A stretch of DNA of 64,000 bases from Bisporella sp. PMI_857 (taxonomy: Eukaryota; Ascomycota; Leotiomycetes; Helotiales; Helotiaceae): positions 992,001 to 1,056,000 of the forward strand of contig JAJSPD010000007.1 in the NCBI GenBank assembly GCA_021307315.1, written 5' to 3'. This document shows, piece by piece, positions 31,512 to 43,810 of this stretch. The notes under the pieces are model-generated. The model was given only the letters and a program-made list of their open reading frames with translations. It did not search any database and was not told the origin of the DNA. Positions within the stretch are counted from its first letter, which is position 1; each line of letters starts with the position of its first letter. The position numbers and the translations under genes were made by a program.

Positions 31512-32456
31512 GAGTATGAGCGTCACTAGTTGCCTAGGGTGTCATCTATTGTCAAATCTCCCTCTCTCTGCTTCGTTATGTGACTTCGGCCAGGCGGCAA
31601 TTGCCAGGTGCTAACGTCTTGATAGAATTAAATGAGAAAAAGCTTGCTCTGAGACAAGAGAAGTTGCGACCCTTTTTCGAAGAGATAGGGACGGGATGTG
31701 CGCTGCAGGACCGAGGTGGGTGGGCTTGATACCTCACACGTTGAAAGTGTCTTGGCCGGTGCCCACTGGCCCCATCCTTCAACCTCTATTTAGGAGGGAG
31801 GATAGTAGCACAGGCTATCCCCATAACGCACGTCCTTCAGCCACGAACTCTATTCGAAGTCGGGGAGACCCATTCGGTGCTGTCCCGCTAGCACGGGCCG
31901 GATCCAACTTCCGTCGTTAAGCTGACAATCTCGTTCAACGATGCATGAACACATGGCCCGCCCCCTTACTGACTGCCGTTCCTGACAACGCCACGTCTGT
32001 GCATAGCACCATTTTCCCGTCACTTTGGTTTGCAAATTTCCAGCTTCGCCACGATCTTACCAACGCCTAGTAAATAGCCTTATTCTCCCGGTTTACTCAA
32101 AGGTATTTCGAAACCTATTAAAGTTCTATACATCCCCTGTCACACAATTTAATTGCAGAGTCTGGGTATCCACTTTGTTGCCTGCAGCATACAGTTTCTC
32201 TGTTTCACGCATCTTCATCACAGCCAAGCTGAGTCGTTTAAGCTGCCCCGCCGAGACCGGATTTGGTGAACTCTTGTTCGCTGCTGCGCGTTGCATTCCT
32301 TTATCGTGTTTATATTATACGTCGAGAAGTACAGAAATATTTGTCTATTGCTTATAGTGTCCCCGACAACAAACTTATATGTAGCATTATTCTTATCTGA
32401 GTATCCTTTTAATATCTGCAAATCCCTTCCGCACATCCTTCTCTTAGTACTTGAAA
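31512..32456. other. Intergenic, no gene seen
   Basis: Only short frames. The last part lies upstream of the PTH11-like gene. Confidence 0.35.
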
Positions 32457-33812
32457 ATGCCTGGAGTTGCGATTCCTCCCTCGCTACTTCCATATCTTCT
32501 CGGAGAGAAAACAGATTACAGCTCGCTCCAACAGTCCCTTGTCAAAGTCAACATCGTCTTCATGGTAACAATAATTTTGACGACTGGCTTGCGATTCATT
32601 GTTCGGTGTCACATGCTTCGTGCAGCAGGACTGGATGACTGTAAGCATCTGGGAAACTTGACACCTACAGAATAACTGACTCTTCGCAGTATTTATGGTC
32701 CTGGCTCTGATATTTGCTCTCCTCCTTTCTATTTCTTGCCTCATTGGGGAGAGCTTTGGACTCGGAAAACACATATGGAACCTCAATCCTAAGCTCATAG
32801 AGCTCCCTTATGATGTGATGTGGGTCGCATTATAAAAGCCTTATATGGATGCTATCTTGCATACTCCACAGCAATAACCTGCACTAAGCTCTCTATCATG
32901 GCCACCTACATCCGAATCTTCCCGAATAACAGCATCCTTATATACACAGTCTACGCCACTGGGGTTGTTGTGATGACTTTCTGGATTAGTTCTATCTTCG
33001 CCATTATTTTCACTTGCGTTCCGGTACAGGCTGCTTGGGATTACACGGTCACGAACGCCCGTTGCATTCACATCGTGGACTACTTCTATATTTCTGCGGG
33101 ATTTGGCATTGCCACTGATATGTTACTTTGTTTCCTACCGCTACCAACGATTTGGAACTTGACGATGCAGAAAGCACAACGAGTTGTTGTATGTCTATTA
33201 TTCAACATGGGAATTTTGTATATCTATCCCTATCTGATGATTCCTCCTTGAGCTAATGATTGAGTCTCAGTGCTTGCGTGGCCAGTATATTAAGGCTCAC
33301 GCAGTTGCACCATCTGACTGGTGTCGATGTCTCTTGTAAGTAGCCTAGAAATTGTGCTGCGGATTCTTTGCATCCCTCCCATCTCCCTAGAATGCTAATA
33401 TAGCCTCACAGATCGGATAATTAGTTCACTCAATTGGAGCGTTATCGAAGTTGGAACCGCAATAATCTGCGCCTCTCTCTCAGCACTCCGACCTCTCGCA
33501 ACACGCTTCCTGCCTTACGTCTTCTCACACTTTACACTGCAAACAGGTGACATCTCTCATACGAGGCTGAATGAGGATGAGTCAAAAATAAACGGGGATC
33601 GCTCTGTTACATCAAGCACGGTGACAGATAGTCATATCCATATACAGCAGTCATTTGATGTGGAGTTGCAGGAGTTGCCAACGCAACCTAGCGCGCCGGG
33701 GCAAGCGTGGAGAAAAGCCTCCGGAATACCCGGTAGGACGGGCGATTCTTTGGAAGGTTCTATTCAGGTTGATAGGAGTGCCTTGTATCCGGGTCAGGAA
33801 AGACGTAGATAG
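32457..33812 (+). pseudogene. Rhodopsin-domain (PTH11-like) membrane protein with one frameshift
   Basis: Exons 32457-32640, 32690-33217, 33271-33335 and 33412-33812 are joined by introns of 49, 53 and 76 bp. The product has the seven-helix fungal rhodopsin-type order: VKVNIVFMVTIILTTGLRFI, LDDLFMVLALIFALLL, KALYGCYLAYSTAITCTKLS with IMATYIRIFP, WISSIFAIIFTCVPVQAAWD, CIHIVDYFYISAGFGIATDM with LLCFLPLPTIW, VCLLFNMG and SVIEVGTAIICASLSALRPL. Around 32816, exon 2 changes frame (LPYDV to GRIIKALYG) with no room for an intron, so either one base has been lost or gained or the read is wrong. Otherwise intact, with a Ser/Thr-rich cytoplasmic tail. Relatives sense surface or environmental cues. No CFEM domain was seen. 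Confidence 0.75.
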
Positions 33813-34722
33813 CGGGGGAAACGGTAAACCGGGATAAATCTATATTATCAATTTGAGGCTTTGTCATGCAAACGAATCATCACCAGGTTCTGCTGCTTCA
33901 TCGCGACTGTGATCATACCAGAAACAAGTGAAGACTGACAGAAATTAAAACTTCACTATGTCCACTTAGGCAACTTGGCGCTTCAACATCTGTAAAATTA
34001 GCACATCCCCCGACATATGCGGCGTGGAGCTGCATTGCTGTACGAACCCAAGTCACGTGAACAAAAGTGTGGGTTTGAGTGGGGGATTATTTCCCCCTAG
34101 TCGAAGATCAACCTCACTGAGTTGATACCATATATCGTCACCTTACCGGCGACCAGTTTGGCCTTCGTCAGTCCTGGTGTCATGGAGGATACTTCCCGTG
34201 TATATAATCTCCTCTTTGAATGCCTCGTATGCCCTCTTCAGCGATTAGTCTAAATAATCCATTACTACCTTATCACTAGTTGGTTACCCTTTAGTATTAT
34301 TGGCAAATATGAGACTTTGCAATTGCTTGTGCAACAACAGAAACTTTGTAGCTTGTTTATCTTCTAGGTGCCCATACCCCTTCTTCGGTATTATCTGACT
34401 CAGGGTGGGTCTTTGCCCTTTTTTAGAATGGACTATAGTCAGCGCGGCGGTCGGCTAGCTCTATCATAAGATCCCAGGTATAAGCCTCGGCCATACCAAA
34501 TAATGTCGAGATATGAGGAGTCTCGTGGTAGTATCTCCGACTGAGGAACCTCCATGACTCTCGGTTCGCGAGTGTAGACGTCGGTGTCGGATGGAAGGCT
34601 AGCACTTTTAAGTGATAATGTTTTGGATTGCTGGCGGATTGAGGGCAGTTCAGCGTCCTGCGATAGCCCTTACTCGAGGTTTGACGCCATGCAAAGAATG
34701 CTTGGGCCATTAGACCATGGGA
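33813..34722. other. Intergenic, one unrecognised open frame
   Basis: A 95-codon minus-strand frame (34423-34710) ending ISTLFGMAEAYTWDLMIELA is not recognised; it may be a fragment. Nothing else seen. Confidence 0.35.
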
Positions 34723-35637
34723 TTAACGCTGATGTAATAAATAGTCGCTGTTCCCTTTCCTCCTCCGTTTGGATAGCATTGGCCATCGTCGCCGTCGCTT
34801 ATGATATACCGATCGTTGTTTGATATGTCTCGCGGTGACAGTCTCTCGATCATGCAGGTACTTATACCGTGTATCTAGCCATTCGTATTGTCCCTGCCAC
34901 TGCTCTTTGCCTCGATGTTTGACGAGGTTTATCCAGTCTCTTGGCCCCGGCTTTTCCGTGCCGAGTGGCCGCCATGGAAACAATTTTTTCCTATGCGTTC
35001 GTGCCTTCAGGCATTTACGCACTTCAGGTGCTATACAACCATGCGGGCCAAGAACGGAAAGGTGAGCGAGGCTGCGGACTTTCAAGAGGCTCCACACGCC
35101 AGGGTCATTGATGGAAGATATAGCTCTATATGAATGGAGGTGGAGTTCAAGCCAGCATATTTGCATGTGATGCCAATTGTTGTAGAGATTCTCAAACGCT
35201 TCGTAGGCGTATGTAGTGTTGTGCTGCCGCCACCAGCCGCTAACGGAGTCATCGTCTCGATAAGATATGCTAAGAAAACGAACTTTTTGCAAAGTAGCAG
35301 CATGTTGACCGAGTTTGTGCTGGAAGAATGCTGCAAGAGTTCTAAGGTCGCTAAATGCAAGAGTTTCCCCAATGCGGAGGCTGGTGGGCTGAGTTGCGCT
35401 ACCTTCTGTAGAGTTTGGGAAAGGATGGTTGAGGAAGATGGAACGGAGTGTGCTCGATACGGATGCTATTGGGTGGTGAGCCCTGCGCACAGTAATTCCT
35501 CCGCCTAATGGCGACAACTGGGCGTCATTAACCACATATTTTATGATTTGTGTACTGATCTCAACCGGTATGGCAATCGAGTTGCTGTGGAAGGTTGAGA
35601 AGCTACAAGCAGAAAGGTTATCGGCTAGGGTGGTCAT
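34723..35637 (-). CDS. Fungal protein of unknown function (paralogue fragment at 61.5 kb)
   Basis: From MTTLADNLSACSF the frame gives 304 aa; the upstream extension to 35889 looks non-coding. The N-terminal part (AIPVEISTQIIKYVVNDA) resembles the short hydrophobic helix pair found at the start of many fungal F-box-like proteins. The C-terminal third is very basic (HDRETVTARH...HKRRRRW). A truncated, damaged paralogue lies at 61483-61990 (shared LELHLHSYRAIS, LSVLGPHGCIAPEV, EQWQGQYEWLDTRYKY). A family with at least two copies in 27 kb suggests duplication. Function unknown. Confidence 0.6.
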   Translation of the reverse strand: MTTLADNLSACSFSTFHSNSIAIPVEISTQIIKYVVNDAQLSPLGGGITVRRAHHPIASVSSTLRSIFLNHPFPNSTEGSATQPTSLRIGETLAFSDLRTLAAFFQHKLGQHAATLQKVRFLSISYRDDDSVSGWWRQHNTTYAYEAFENLYNNWHHMQICWLELHLHSYRAISSINDPGVWSLLKVRSLAHLSVLGPHGCIAPEVRKCLKARTHRKKLFPWRPLGTEKPGPRDWINLVKHRGKEQWQGQYEWLDTRYKYLHDRETVTARHIKQRSVYHKRRRRWPMLSKRRRKGNSDYLLHQR

Positions 35638-36699
35638 AGTATAGGTTAGATAATAAAATGTATGAATGTGGATAAAGGAGAGGAACACATATGAAGAGGC
35701 GAGGTCTATGGAAAAAGAAAAACTTACTGTTGGTAGGTGTTTGCGATGAGGTGAATATGGATGGCAAAATTGTGTGTGAAGGTTCACAGCTTGTCGCTGA
35801 ACAACTCTGCCTGATCTTCTGCCGCCCCGCATTCCGCACACGCCACTTCTAATCATGGTCTTGTCCTCGCGGTAACAGTCAACGCGCACTCATGTGCTAA
35901 TGACATGAAGACGCACATGGCGAAATATTTACGGAGATAATTCCAGTAATCAACAATTAGTCAATGTCCTGTAGCCCCTATCAAGAAGGCAATAATCCTT
36001 CATGAGTTGAATTTTCTTTCAAAACGAAACAGGGTACTCATGTAGTGCACCATACTTATCAATCGGCATCTATACCAACAGGAGTCAAGCTACATAAACT
36101 CATTCAAGATCTTGTTGCACATCGTAGTGGTCTGATAGGCGCCATGTATGCACTTATACTCTTTGTTGCATATCGCATCGGAGCGACGTCCGAAGCTATG
36201 AATCCCTCGATCTCTAATGTTCTGGCGGCTTTCTCTCTCCGTTCTTTCCTTTGATCTTCTGGGAAAAGTACTCCATCTCTCCCAGATACGTTGCTCTCGC
36301 ATGACCCGACGAATAAGGTGTTATGTAAACTTGATGATCGACTGCAAGTTGAGGAATCGATCCTCAAGAGAGAATAGTGTCAGGAAATCGACATGGCTGG
36401 GTAGGGAGGTTCTTGCGTGTGCTTTTGGATGAGGGCTACGCCGTAGAGCCTTGCTCTCAGAAACTTACCCCGCTACACCAAAGAGGGAATTCCCCTCTTG
36501 GCTTATGCAATTCGGGTGCACGCTTGGCAGAAAAAGGACTTTCCTGAATACACCACCATTGCCCAACCGCAACGCACTAAAAACACATTTCGATGACGGA
36601 TTCGAAATCAACACACTCGGTGACCCCGAGCAGCGATGCCCCGGTCAACATAGCTCGCGCTCCCTTGTGTGGTTTCGGTGTTCACCCATATGGGGCTGG
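35638..36699. other. Intergenic, no supported gene
   Basis: A minus-strand frame at 36104-36367 (MRIDSSTCSRSSS...) is open, but I cannot tie it to a family. No other signal. Confidence 0.35.
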
Positions 36700-37960
36700 C
36701 TTAGTGTGCGAGGGACCTGTGGCCAAGGGATGCTGACATTGGAATGTCAGCAGCGAGCTGGAGCCTTGCACCATCAATTATGCCGCTGTCGTTATCATTG
36801 TCTTGGTGGTCGGCGACAACACGATCAGAAGATCGTTGATCCTGCTTCCGTCCGTGTATACACACAGTGTGCCTGGCTCCGTAGCTTCGTGTTGTTTGAT
36901 TGCTGCTTCCTTCGATTCTGCTATACAGGTGAATGGTGGGATCCACCACCGTGGCACCACGTGTGGTTGGCTTTTTTCGAATAGGTCAAGATTGATATGA
37001 TATTTTCGCTCAAGAATGCTTCACAACTGGTCGAGAGAGCTCTAGTTGGTGTTCTTCCATGTTATTTTCTCTCGAGGCATGTTGCTGTATTCTGGTTGAG
37101 CCATTTCTTCGTACAGAGGTGGGGTTCTAATGCACATTGTCGTTACGCCGTTTGCTCGAGTTGCTGCTGCGCTGGGGGCAAGTGTGCTTCGACTTCCACC
37201 GCAGCGCCAGCGGTCGTTTGGAATGCTCCAGTGATGGTTTGCGCCGCGCGTCTTTGTATCCGTGTGAAAGCAGCACCATAGCGCCTCCTCGACCTCGACT
37301 ACCGCTCCCTGGAATGTGCCATGCGGAGCAGCCGTAGAGCATCTGAGGTATGATCATTGCTCTGTATACATGCCGGGGGTTAATGAGCCCGGTGCCATTG
37401 TTGATGATGCCAAGGCCGATAGGGCAGAGAGTCTTTCTGTCGCCTTGGCTTCAGCCTTCTCTCGGTGGTAGTCCCACCGCAGCCTGGTGTCCATTTGGAT
37501 GCCTAGGTGCCGGCATGATAGGGAGGCGTTGATTGTGGCATGCGGTAAGTGGGGAGCGTGTGTGGTGTTCGCTTTAGGGTCTCTGGAGAAATGGACCAGC
37601 TCGTACTTCGCTGGCGCAAATTTGGAGCCATGCTGCAATGCCCATCGCTCAGCTTTCTTGTGAATCCCCTCGAGAGTCTTGTAGTTGTGCATACTTGATG
37701 GACCTATTGCTAGAATAGACTCATCGTCAATATATCCAACCGACTCTGTGTCTTATGTTTAGCATGTCTCAACCAAGTCAGCGTTGTAAAAAGATAAAGC
37801 ATCGGAGAGACGGGTGATCCTTGAGGGATCTCTGTCTCAATAGATGCTGAGGGTGCCGTGTATTCTTGGAGCTTCAGTCCTCGACGCCTATAACTTACTG
37901 ACAGCCCGAGGAACCTCAGGATGGTGCAACCGACTCTTCGGCCGGAAACAAACCCCAAAG
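36700..37960 (-). mobile_element. Truncated LINE (Tad-like non-LTR retrotransposon)
   Basis: Minus-strand reading in several frames gives the reverse transcriptase order: LRFLGLSVSYRRR, IETEIPQGSPVSPMLYLF (about 37795-37840), the active-site box VGYIDDESILAIG (about 37700-37740), WALQHGSKFAPAKYELVHFS and LGIQMDTRLRWDYHREKAEA, then MIIPQMLYGCSAWHIPGS. An RNase H start CVYTDGSRIND lies near 36832-36870. Stops and frameshifts interrupt it, and the 5' endonuclease part is missing. It is a dead, 5'-truncated copy. The RT-then-RNase H order fits the Tad clade of fungal LINEs. Confidence 0.82.
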
Positions 37961-38162
37961 GTCCTGATGAAGAAACTCAAAGAGCGGATGAAGTTCCTGC
38001 GTCGGTTCCGATCCAAAAACTGCCACTCAGTCAGCGATTCCCAGACATCGCCGTTGGGTAAGTTGTGTCTTTCCTGTGGACTGATGGAGGCTCTCGCCAT
38101 CTCAACACAACCCCGCCGTCAACCACGATGGCCCCTGGCGACCAGCTATCCAGGTAATTCTG

Positions 38163-38560
38163 ATGACAAACAAAGCTACAGGTGCCAAGATTCGAAGCCT
38201 GGCGTTGCTCATCGGATGCAACAACGGAGATTTGAAGGGGACCGAAAACGACGTCCAGGAGCTCGCCACCATCCTCGAAAATCTTGAAACCCATAACTTT
38301 GTCCAAATCACGAAGCTCACTGGCTGCAAAGCTAAAGCGGAGGATATCCAGGAACGGGTGGAAGAACCTGATCTGTCAGGCTGAGAATATGGTGATGCTG
38401 TGATTAGCTACTATTCCGGGCACGGCGGTTATGAGAAACCCCAAACGACCAATAAACTTGGTGAACCCCTGATTCGTGCTGAGCAACTCTAGACAAATAG
38501 TATTGACACTCGCCTACAACTGCGACCCCGAAGGAGATGGATGGTATCATATTTGTCTTC
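38163..38560 (+). pseudogene. Caspase-like (peptidase C14) domain remnant
   Basis: Reads KIRSLALLIGCNNGDLKGTE, NDVQELATILENLETHNFVQ and ITKLTGCKA, then after a stop GDAVISYYSGHGGYEKPQ. The first strand with GDLKGxxNDV and the SGHGG histidine motif are those of the caspase/metacaspase fold. The catalytic Cys block (DCCHS type) is not found in what follows. At least two stops interrupt the frame. It borders the LINE, which may have helped break it. Confidence 0.7.
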
Positions 38561-38706
38561 GTTCTATCAGGTCCGCTTGCTTGGGAAGTTCACTTCCCTT
38601 TAACTCTTTCATAAATATAACATCTAGAAGCAGCATCAAAGCTCTCCCGAGAGCAACATTACTGATTTTACTTGCCATGCACCAGCTTAGTGAACCTGCT
38701 CTTGTC

Positions 38707-41385
38707 CTATCGAATTGCTGCAATAGAAATAGCCAACAATATATCAACATAAGTCTCAGAATCGTTCACTTCCTTCATTGCCATGCTAGTTGTCCCCATC
38801 CGCATAAATTCCATCCCACCTGCATCAGTCCTACCAGATTCGGCATCATCGCCTCCCCGACTTAGTTCCTTGATATCTCTAATATCAACGCTAACCTCCT
38901 GATCGACCATAATCCCCCCAAACGATCGCGCTTCAACCAACTGTACTTCAGAAACACTACCCATAGTGGTCAAGGGTAGAGCTCTGGGCTCTCCACCAGA
39001 TGGTCTATTCCAGAGCCTCAGTCTCTGAGTCATGGTATGAGCTTTTGGTACTCCTGCCGGCATCAGACCATCTAATGGTCCCCTCAAATTCCTCTTTAGC
39101 CTTTTTGAAAACTTCCTTGGAAACTTTGGAGGCTTTAGGGCTTTCGTATCCTCTTTGATACTTAATCTTCCCCTATTCAGAATCGGCCCAAATTCTTTAT
39201 GAATCTTACGTGCAAAGCGTGTATGATCTGGACTGTGTCTATGTACATACTGTAGCGTCCTGAAGAAGTTAAGGGGGGTGAAGCCAAGTTTAAGACCTTG
39301 GGCACGGAACTGGATAGGCACAATAATTCGAAATGCGATGAGTGTTGCTTGAGCCGGCTCCGCGTTCCTGCCGGATTTATAACAAGGCGCTGAGATCGGT
39401 CTTCCAATAAGGAGTGCATCGGCAAAGAACGGGTCATTGATTTCTTCTTTCAATCCCAAAAGTGCATCATACAATTGTGTGGTAAAGCTCTGCTCCTTTT
39501 GCGTTATGTCAGAACTCGCTGACTTCTCTTTTAGGAACCCTAAGCATGCTGTAACAGAAGAGCCATCCAGCCGAGACAGATAAGCGATCTCCCAGTTGTT
39601 CAGGCCGTCAATTGGCAACTTCGTAGTAGGAAGTTGGTTTCTTGCATCTTTGCAGACAATGACGTCGAAGCTACCCCAGACGGTCGCCCGGATGGCAAAA
39701 CAGGCAACATGAACACCCGGGCTCAGGATATACGCGTCACTAGAGTATGCGCACATATTAGAGAGACGGCCTTGGAAATCGTCACACTTGATTTGCATAT
39801 TTCGGACTATGATGTGGGCAACATTTGGAATATCCGCGAAGCGGTAGCCGGAGGCTGTGAGGCGCTCGGCTTTTCTTCTACTCGCACGGCTAACAAGAAA
39901 TAGGAGCTGGCCACTACCAAGCATAGCCGTGCCATGACTCTCCAAATTATCTGCGCTTTCAGGTGAGTTCCATTGAGCTTTCCACTTTGACGGTGTATGC
40001 CGACCGGTCTCATATATCTCGTCGAAGAGAATACCTATATTCTCCAAAGGTTCATTCAGCTGCTCTGCTAGATCGGCTGCGGCGATGCAGAAAAGCTCAC
40101 GGAAAATGATCGAGTAGTCCTCAGTAGGCTCGCTATCATTATTGCCAAGGTTGGCTTCAGATATTAATGCCGGTCGCGGTTCCCTCCGTATCGAGGTACG
40201 GTACAGGTGATTACGGATACCGGGCAGAAGGCTGGAGATACTACTCCAATTGCGTGTAGCTCGAAAAATCCACTGGAAAACGGGATGCGCAACCCCAAAT
40301 TCTTCGGCAAAAGCCTATCCGTTGGTTAATACATGCGCAATAGAAGAGAATCGCACCGGTAATGTACCCGTTCAACATATGAAGTGGTAACCGTCTGGTT
40401 CGGCAAAAGGCCTTCTGGTGTTACCAAAAGCCTCCCATACTTGTCAAAGACAGCAGCAGCCAAGACAACATGCTGAGCTCTGTTGGCAGAAAGTAGCCTT
40501 CTCCTCTGAGCAAGTATTGCAAAGACCAACAAGATAAAACAAGCAGTAATCGACTGTTTTATATCAGCATGATGTTCATATAGACAGAGGAAAGCGAATA
40601 TACTAATACAATGACGACCCTAACCGTCAAATCTCGTGAAATGCTGTAAGGCAAGGAAGCATCGCCTTGCTTAAGACGATATTGCGTGCCTATAGATGCT
40701 GTCCAATGCATTCCAAAAACAGCACTAGCAAGAATGACTGCGCAAAGAGCTCTCTTCCACCAAGAATTTATCCAAGCCGCACGAAAAACAAAAAATAAGG
40801 ATAATGCTACAATACTGGCAGCGATAGCGATGACCACAGATCCTACAACATTCCCAACGTTGTAAACACTAGTATAGTTGGAGATGCCGGCTTGGCCAAG
40901 ATAATGCATCCCACAGATGGCGAGTCCAGCCAGTGTCCCTCCTATCGTTACGCGAATGATACTGACTCGATCGTGCGGTTCGAGGGCTATGAAAGCGACA
41001 AGAAGCACTGTGATCGGAACAAAGAATGACATGACCGTATACCGGAGGCTGTACGCAATCTGTATCGCGAATTGGGCATTCCCAAGTACAATCGCACGGT
41101 TGCTGATGAAGTGCATACACCAAATTGCAATTCCTCCCATAGAGACCGATGAGCCGACGAGAAGATACCTATAGAGTTAGGTCAGCTTGAGCCGACAGCT
41201 GGGCTAATGGATTTAACCTACCAATTATACAGGCCTCTCCCTGAGGTCTTGCGGTTGATAAGCTCTAATGTTGTCCATGCCCCGACATAGCTGACTACGT
41301 ATGATAGCACAACATATCCAGCAGAGAAGGCTCTCGGAACGATACGTCCCTCCCATTGTTGCCACAACACAGTATGATTCAGCAT
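38707..41385 (-). CDS. MHYT-domain membrane signalling protein
   Basis: Exons 41222-41385, 40604-41168, 40368-40553 and 38707-40314, with introns of 53, 50 and 53 bp, give an intact 840-aa protein starting MLNHTVLWQQ. The N-terminal MHYT domain has seven predicted helices and three His motifs: WCMHFIS, GMHYLGQ and FGMHWTASIG, thought to bind a metal. The cytosolic part continues AQHVVLAAAVFDKYGRLLVT and VERAFAEEFGVAHPVFQWIF, followed by about 500 residues with a basic stretch near the end. Bacterial MHYT proteins sense gases or metals and signal through attached domains; the fungal family keeps the sensor but its output is not known. The reading frame shows no damage. Confidence 0.88.
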
Positions 41386-42673
41386 AATTTTTAATAGTCC
41401 CTTCGTGGAGCTGGGGACCAAATATTACGGTCGCGTACCAAAGGTACCACAAGAGAATCCTAGAAGTTGTCCAATGTGTGTTCCAAGTGGGAGTCTTGCA
41501 ACACTTGTACCTGAAAGGATGGCTAATAAATAGAACTCGGATGGTCCGCCATTTCCCAGATCCTTGCAAGCCTACAAACAGCTTATCATAGCCTTTTTAT
41601 TCCTGGTTGGCCAATTCCGTGCTACGGGTAGTGTCCCGCAAAAACTGTACCATGCACAAAAAGTAATTCTTTAATCAACACCAAATCTCAATCAATTCAC
41701 AACCAATTATATCTGATTTTGATTCTCTTTGAATTTCAGAGCGCAGGTCGGTTCTTACACCTATTAAGGATTTATAGAAATCTAGTATCTTTTTAGGTAG
41801 CTACAGGGAGATATATTAACTTGACACACCTGGAAGAGGCTTGAGATAAGGGTTGACTGATCATTAGCACTGGCATCCAATCCTCAGTGTGTATGAATTG
41901 TGGCTGTTCCGCCACCGAGGCGTTACAGTGTACAGGTGGTAATACTGACGCTTTGCATCCGTGCGCGCTCAACCCTTGACCTTATGAAAGACATAAAGAA
42001 CAAATATGTATTTTAATGAATATATATTAAAAGTAGTGTCGCCGAGCATCAAACGTAGAGGTAAAATATTAGGCTTGTACGGGTTTGATTACATCAATCG
42101 GCAGAAAAGTGCAGCACGAACGTACTCTTGAATTCAGTTGAGAAGTCGCCATCTTTTGACTTTTCCAGGAGGCAAGGGTGCAAAGCACTACTCATCTCAA
42201 AAGATTCCAGCCACCAACTTCCTGTCCACCGTGCGCCAGCCGCTACTACCACTTCCTACTTACCCCGCCCCAGAGTAGCCCCACTAGGTCCCACAAATTC
42301 CCGAACGGAAATATGCGATCTCATGCCCTTATCACCAGATCGCTGACTCGGCAAGGAATATCCATATTAAAAAGTGGATTTTCAGCCTATCTCGCCTCAG
42401 AAGCCCACCAAGGAACAATTTCACGTTCCCCACGCGTTTCACCACACTGCCTTAGGGCCAACCCTCACGATCTGTATACCTCAATGACCAGCATAGATCA
42501 TATGGATACTTGGCCAAGTAAGGAATATATCTCTTGTCCTCAGCGTGCTTAAATATCTCCCAGGATATTATATTGCAGATCGCATCACAGCCAATAATCT
42601 GGGAAATGATGTTCTCCGCTTTTTGGGGGAGCGCACTATTTACACTGGTCAACTTAAAAGAGTTAGTTTCCAG
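41386..42673. other. Intergenic, no supported gene
   Basis: Long AT-rich stretch upstream of the MHYT gene and small open frames (42128-42552) without motifs. Confidence 0.35.
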
Positions 42674-42870
42674 CAGAAAAGCACATCCTGAGTACCATCT
42701 GCGACGACGAGAAAGAGCTCGCCCTATCAGTCGCAGAACGCGAAAAGCGCCTTGAGCGCCCTGTTCTCGCAAGAATGGAACAACGTCTACGAAACATGTC
42801 CGCCAACATCCGCGATGCCAGACAAGGAATCGAGCGCCTTTCAGAAAGAATTGGTAGTACTTTGACCGCG
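42674..42870 (+). pseudogene. Orphan coiled-coil exon of an unrecognised gene
   Basis: An exon bounded by an acceptor (TTCCAG) and a strong donor (GCG|GTGAGTGT), with a following 44-bp intron-like stretch (42871-42914, ending TGATCAG). It encodes a heptad-rich helix: HILSTICDDEKELALSVAER, EKRLERPVLARMEQRLRNMS and ANIRDARQGIERLSERIG. Downstream it is cut by the repeat at 42961. A coiled-coil protein of the nuclear-pore or motor type is possible, but I cannot name it. Confidence 0.45.
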
Positions 42871-42960
42871 GTGAGTGTGCTCTATTTTTACTTCCAAAGA
42901 CAAAAGCTGATCAGATTCATATCAGGATTTACGTCCACGGTCGGAAGAGGAGGAGGATGA

Positions 42961-43186
42961 AACAGCACCCAGTCGCATGTGAAAAGGTACAATCTGTCCG
43001 CTAATATCTTTTCTCCAATATCGTCCGTTATTTGACTTATATAAAGTCCGTTCAAAAAAAAATCCTTTTCTCTAGCTAATTTCCGGACAGTGCTCCGGCG
43101 AAAAGCCAGCTGTTTCTCCTGTAATTCTTCATATATATTAAAATGCCAATACTCTGCAAGAATCCCACTGGTTAAAGAGTTGTTCT
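42961..43186 (-). repeat. Dispersed repeat, second copy of 17820-18090
   Basis: Near-identical to 17820-18090 apart from small indels. It truncates the coiled-coil gene fragment and abuts repeat copy B. Confidence 0.6.
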
Positions 43187-43660
43187 CTGTGCAGCAGGCG
43201 CTTATCAGAGAGGTAGTGCCAGCTACCTCTTCAGCCGCCTGGGCTCAGAATGTGCGAAGCATTTCAATTTCCTGGGCAACCGAAATGCACAGCCAAGGGA
43301 ACGGCGAGTAGATTAGCGCAACAATAGACCTCGGTAATACTACAGTAATGGGAAAGGAGTGGTGTGCTCGCTTATAATTGGTTCAATACATCAGGTCACC
43401 TATCCCAGAACAGCTTTCCAGAAACGTGCATCATTAACTACTGTTCTCAAATATAAAGGCAACAATCCAAAAATCCAGATCTGGAATTTCGGTTTGAAGT
43501 GTTTCTGTTTTCGGATCTTCGAGATACCAATATTCTATTTTTAGATAGCCACAATGCATTTTGCACAACGTTTACGATTTTGTTTGGAGACTGACCATTG
43601 CGAAATGCACATCCCATAGCGCAAATAAACAAGGCGAATATATCCTCAATGACTTCCACC
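43187..43660 (+). repeat. Dispersed repeat family, copy B
   Basis: Shares blocks with copies A and D (CAGCAGGCGC, CACAGCCAAGGGAACGGCG, AATAGACCTCGGTAATACTA). Same orientation as copy D. Confidence 0.65.
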
Positions 43661-43810
43661 ACCCGTTTCCTTTAAATTTCGTGATTAAGGATTAATAATA
43701 GATGCAATTGAATTAGAAAAGGAGGAGGAAGTGTTGGTATTGAGGCTTGGTGCTGTCGTGTTGTCTACGTTTTGTGATGTAGTTGACAATGTTGTCAGCT
43801 AGGAGTAATT

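Noticed and set aside
36045..36432. Overlapping open frames on both strands as a gene
   Set aside because: No motif, no intron logic and mutual overlap; not supported.
40554..40603. Apparent frameshift in the MHYT gene
   Set aside because: A 50-bp GT-AG intron (GTATAT...AACAG) explains it and restores the family sequence.
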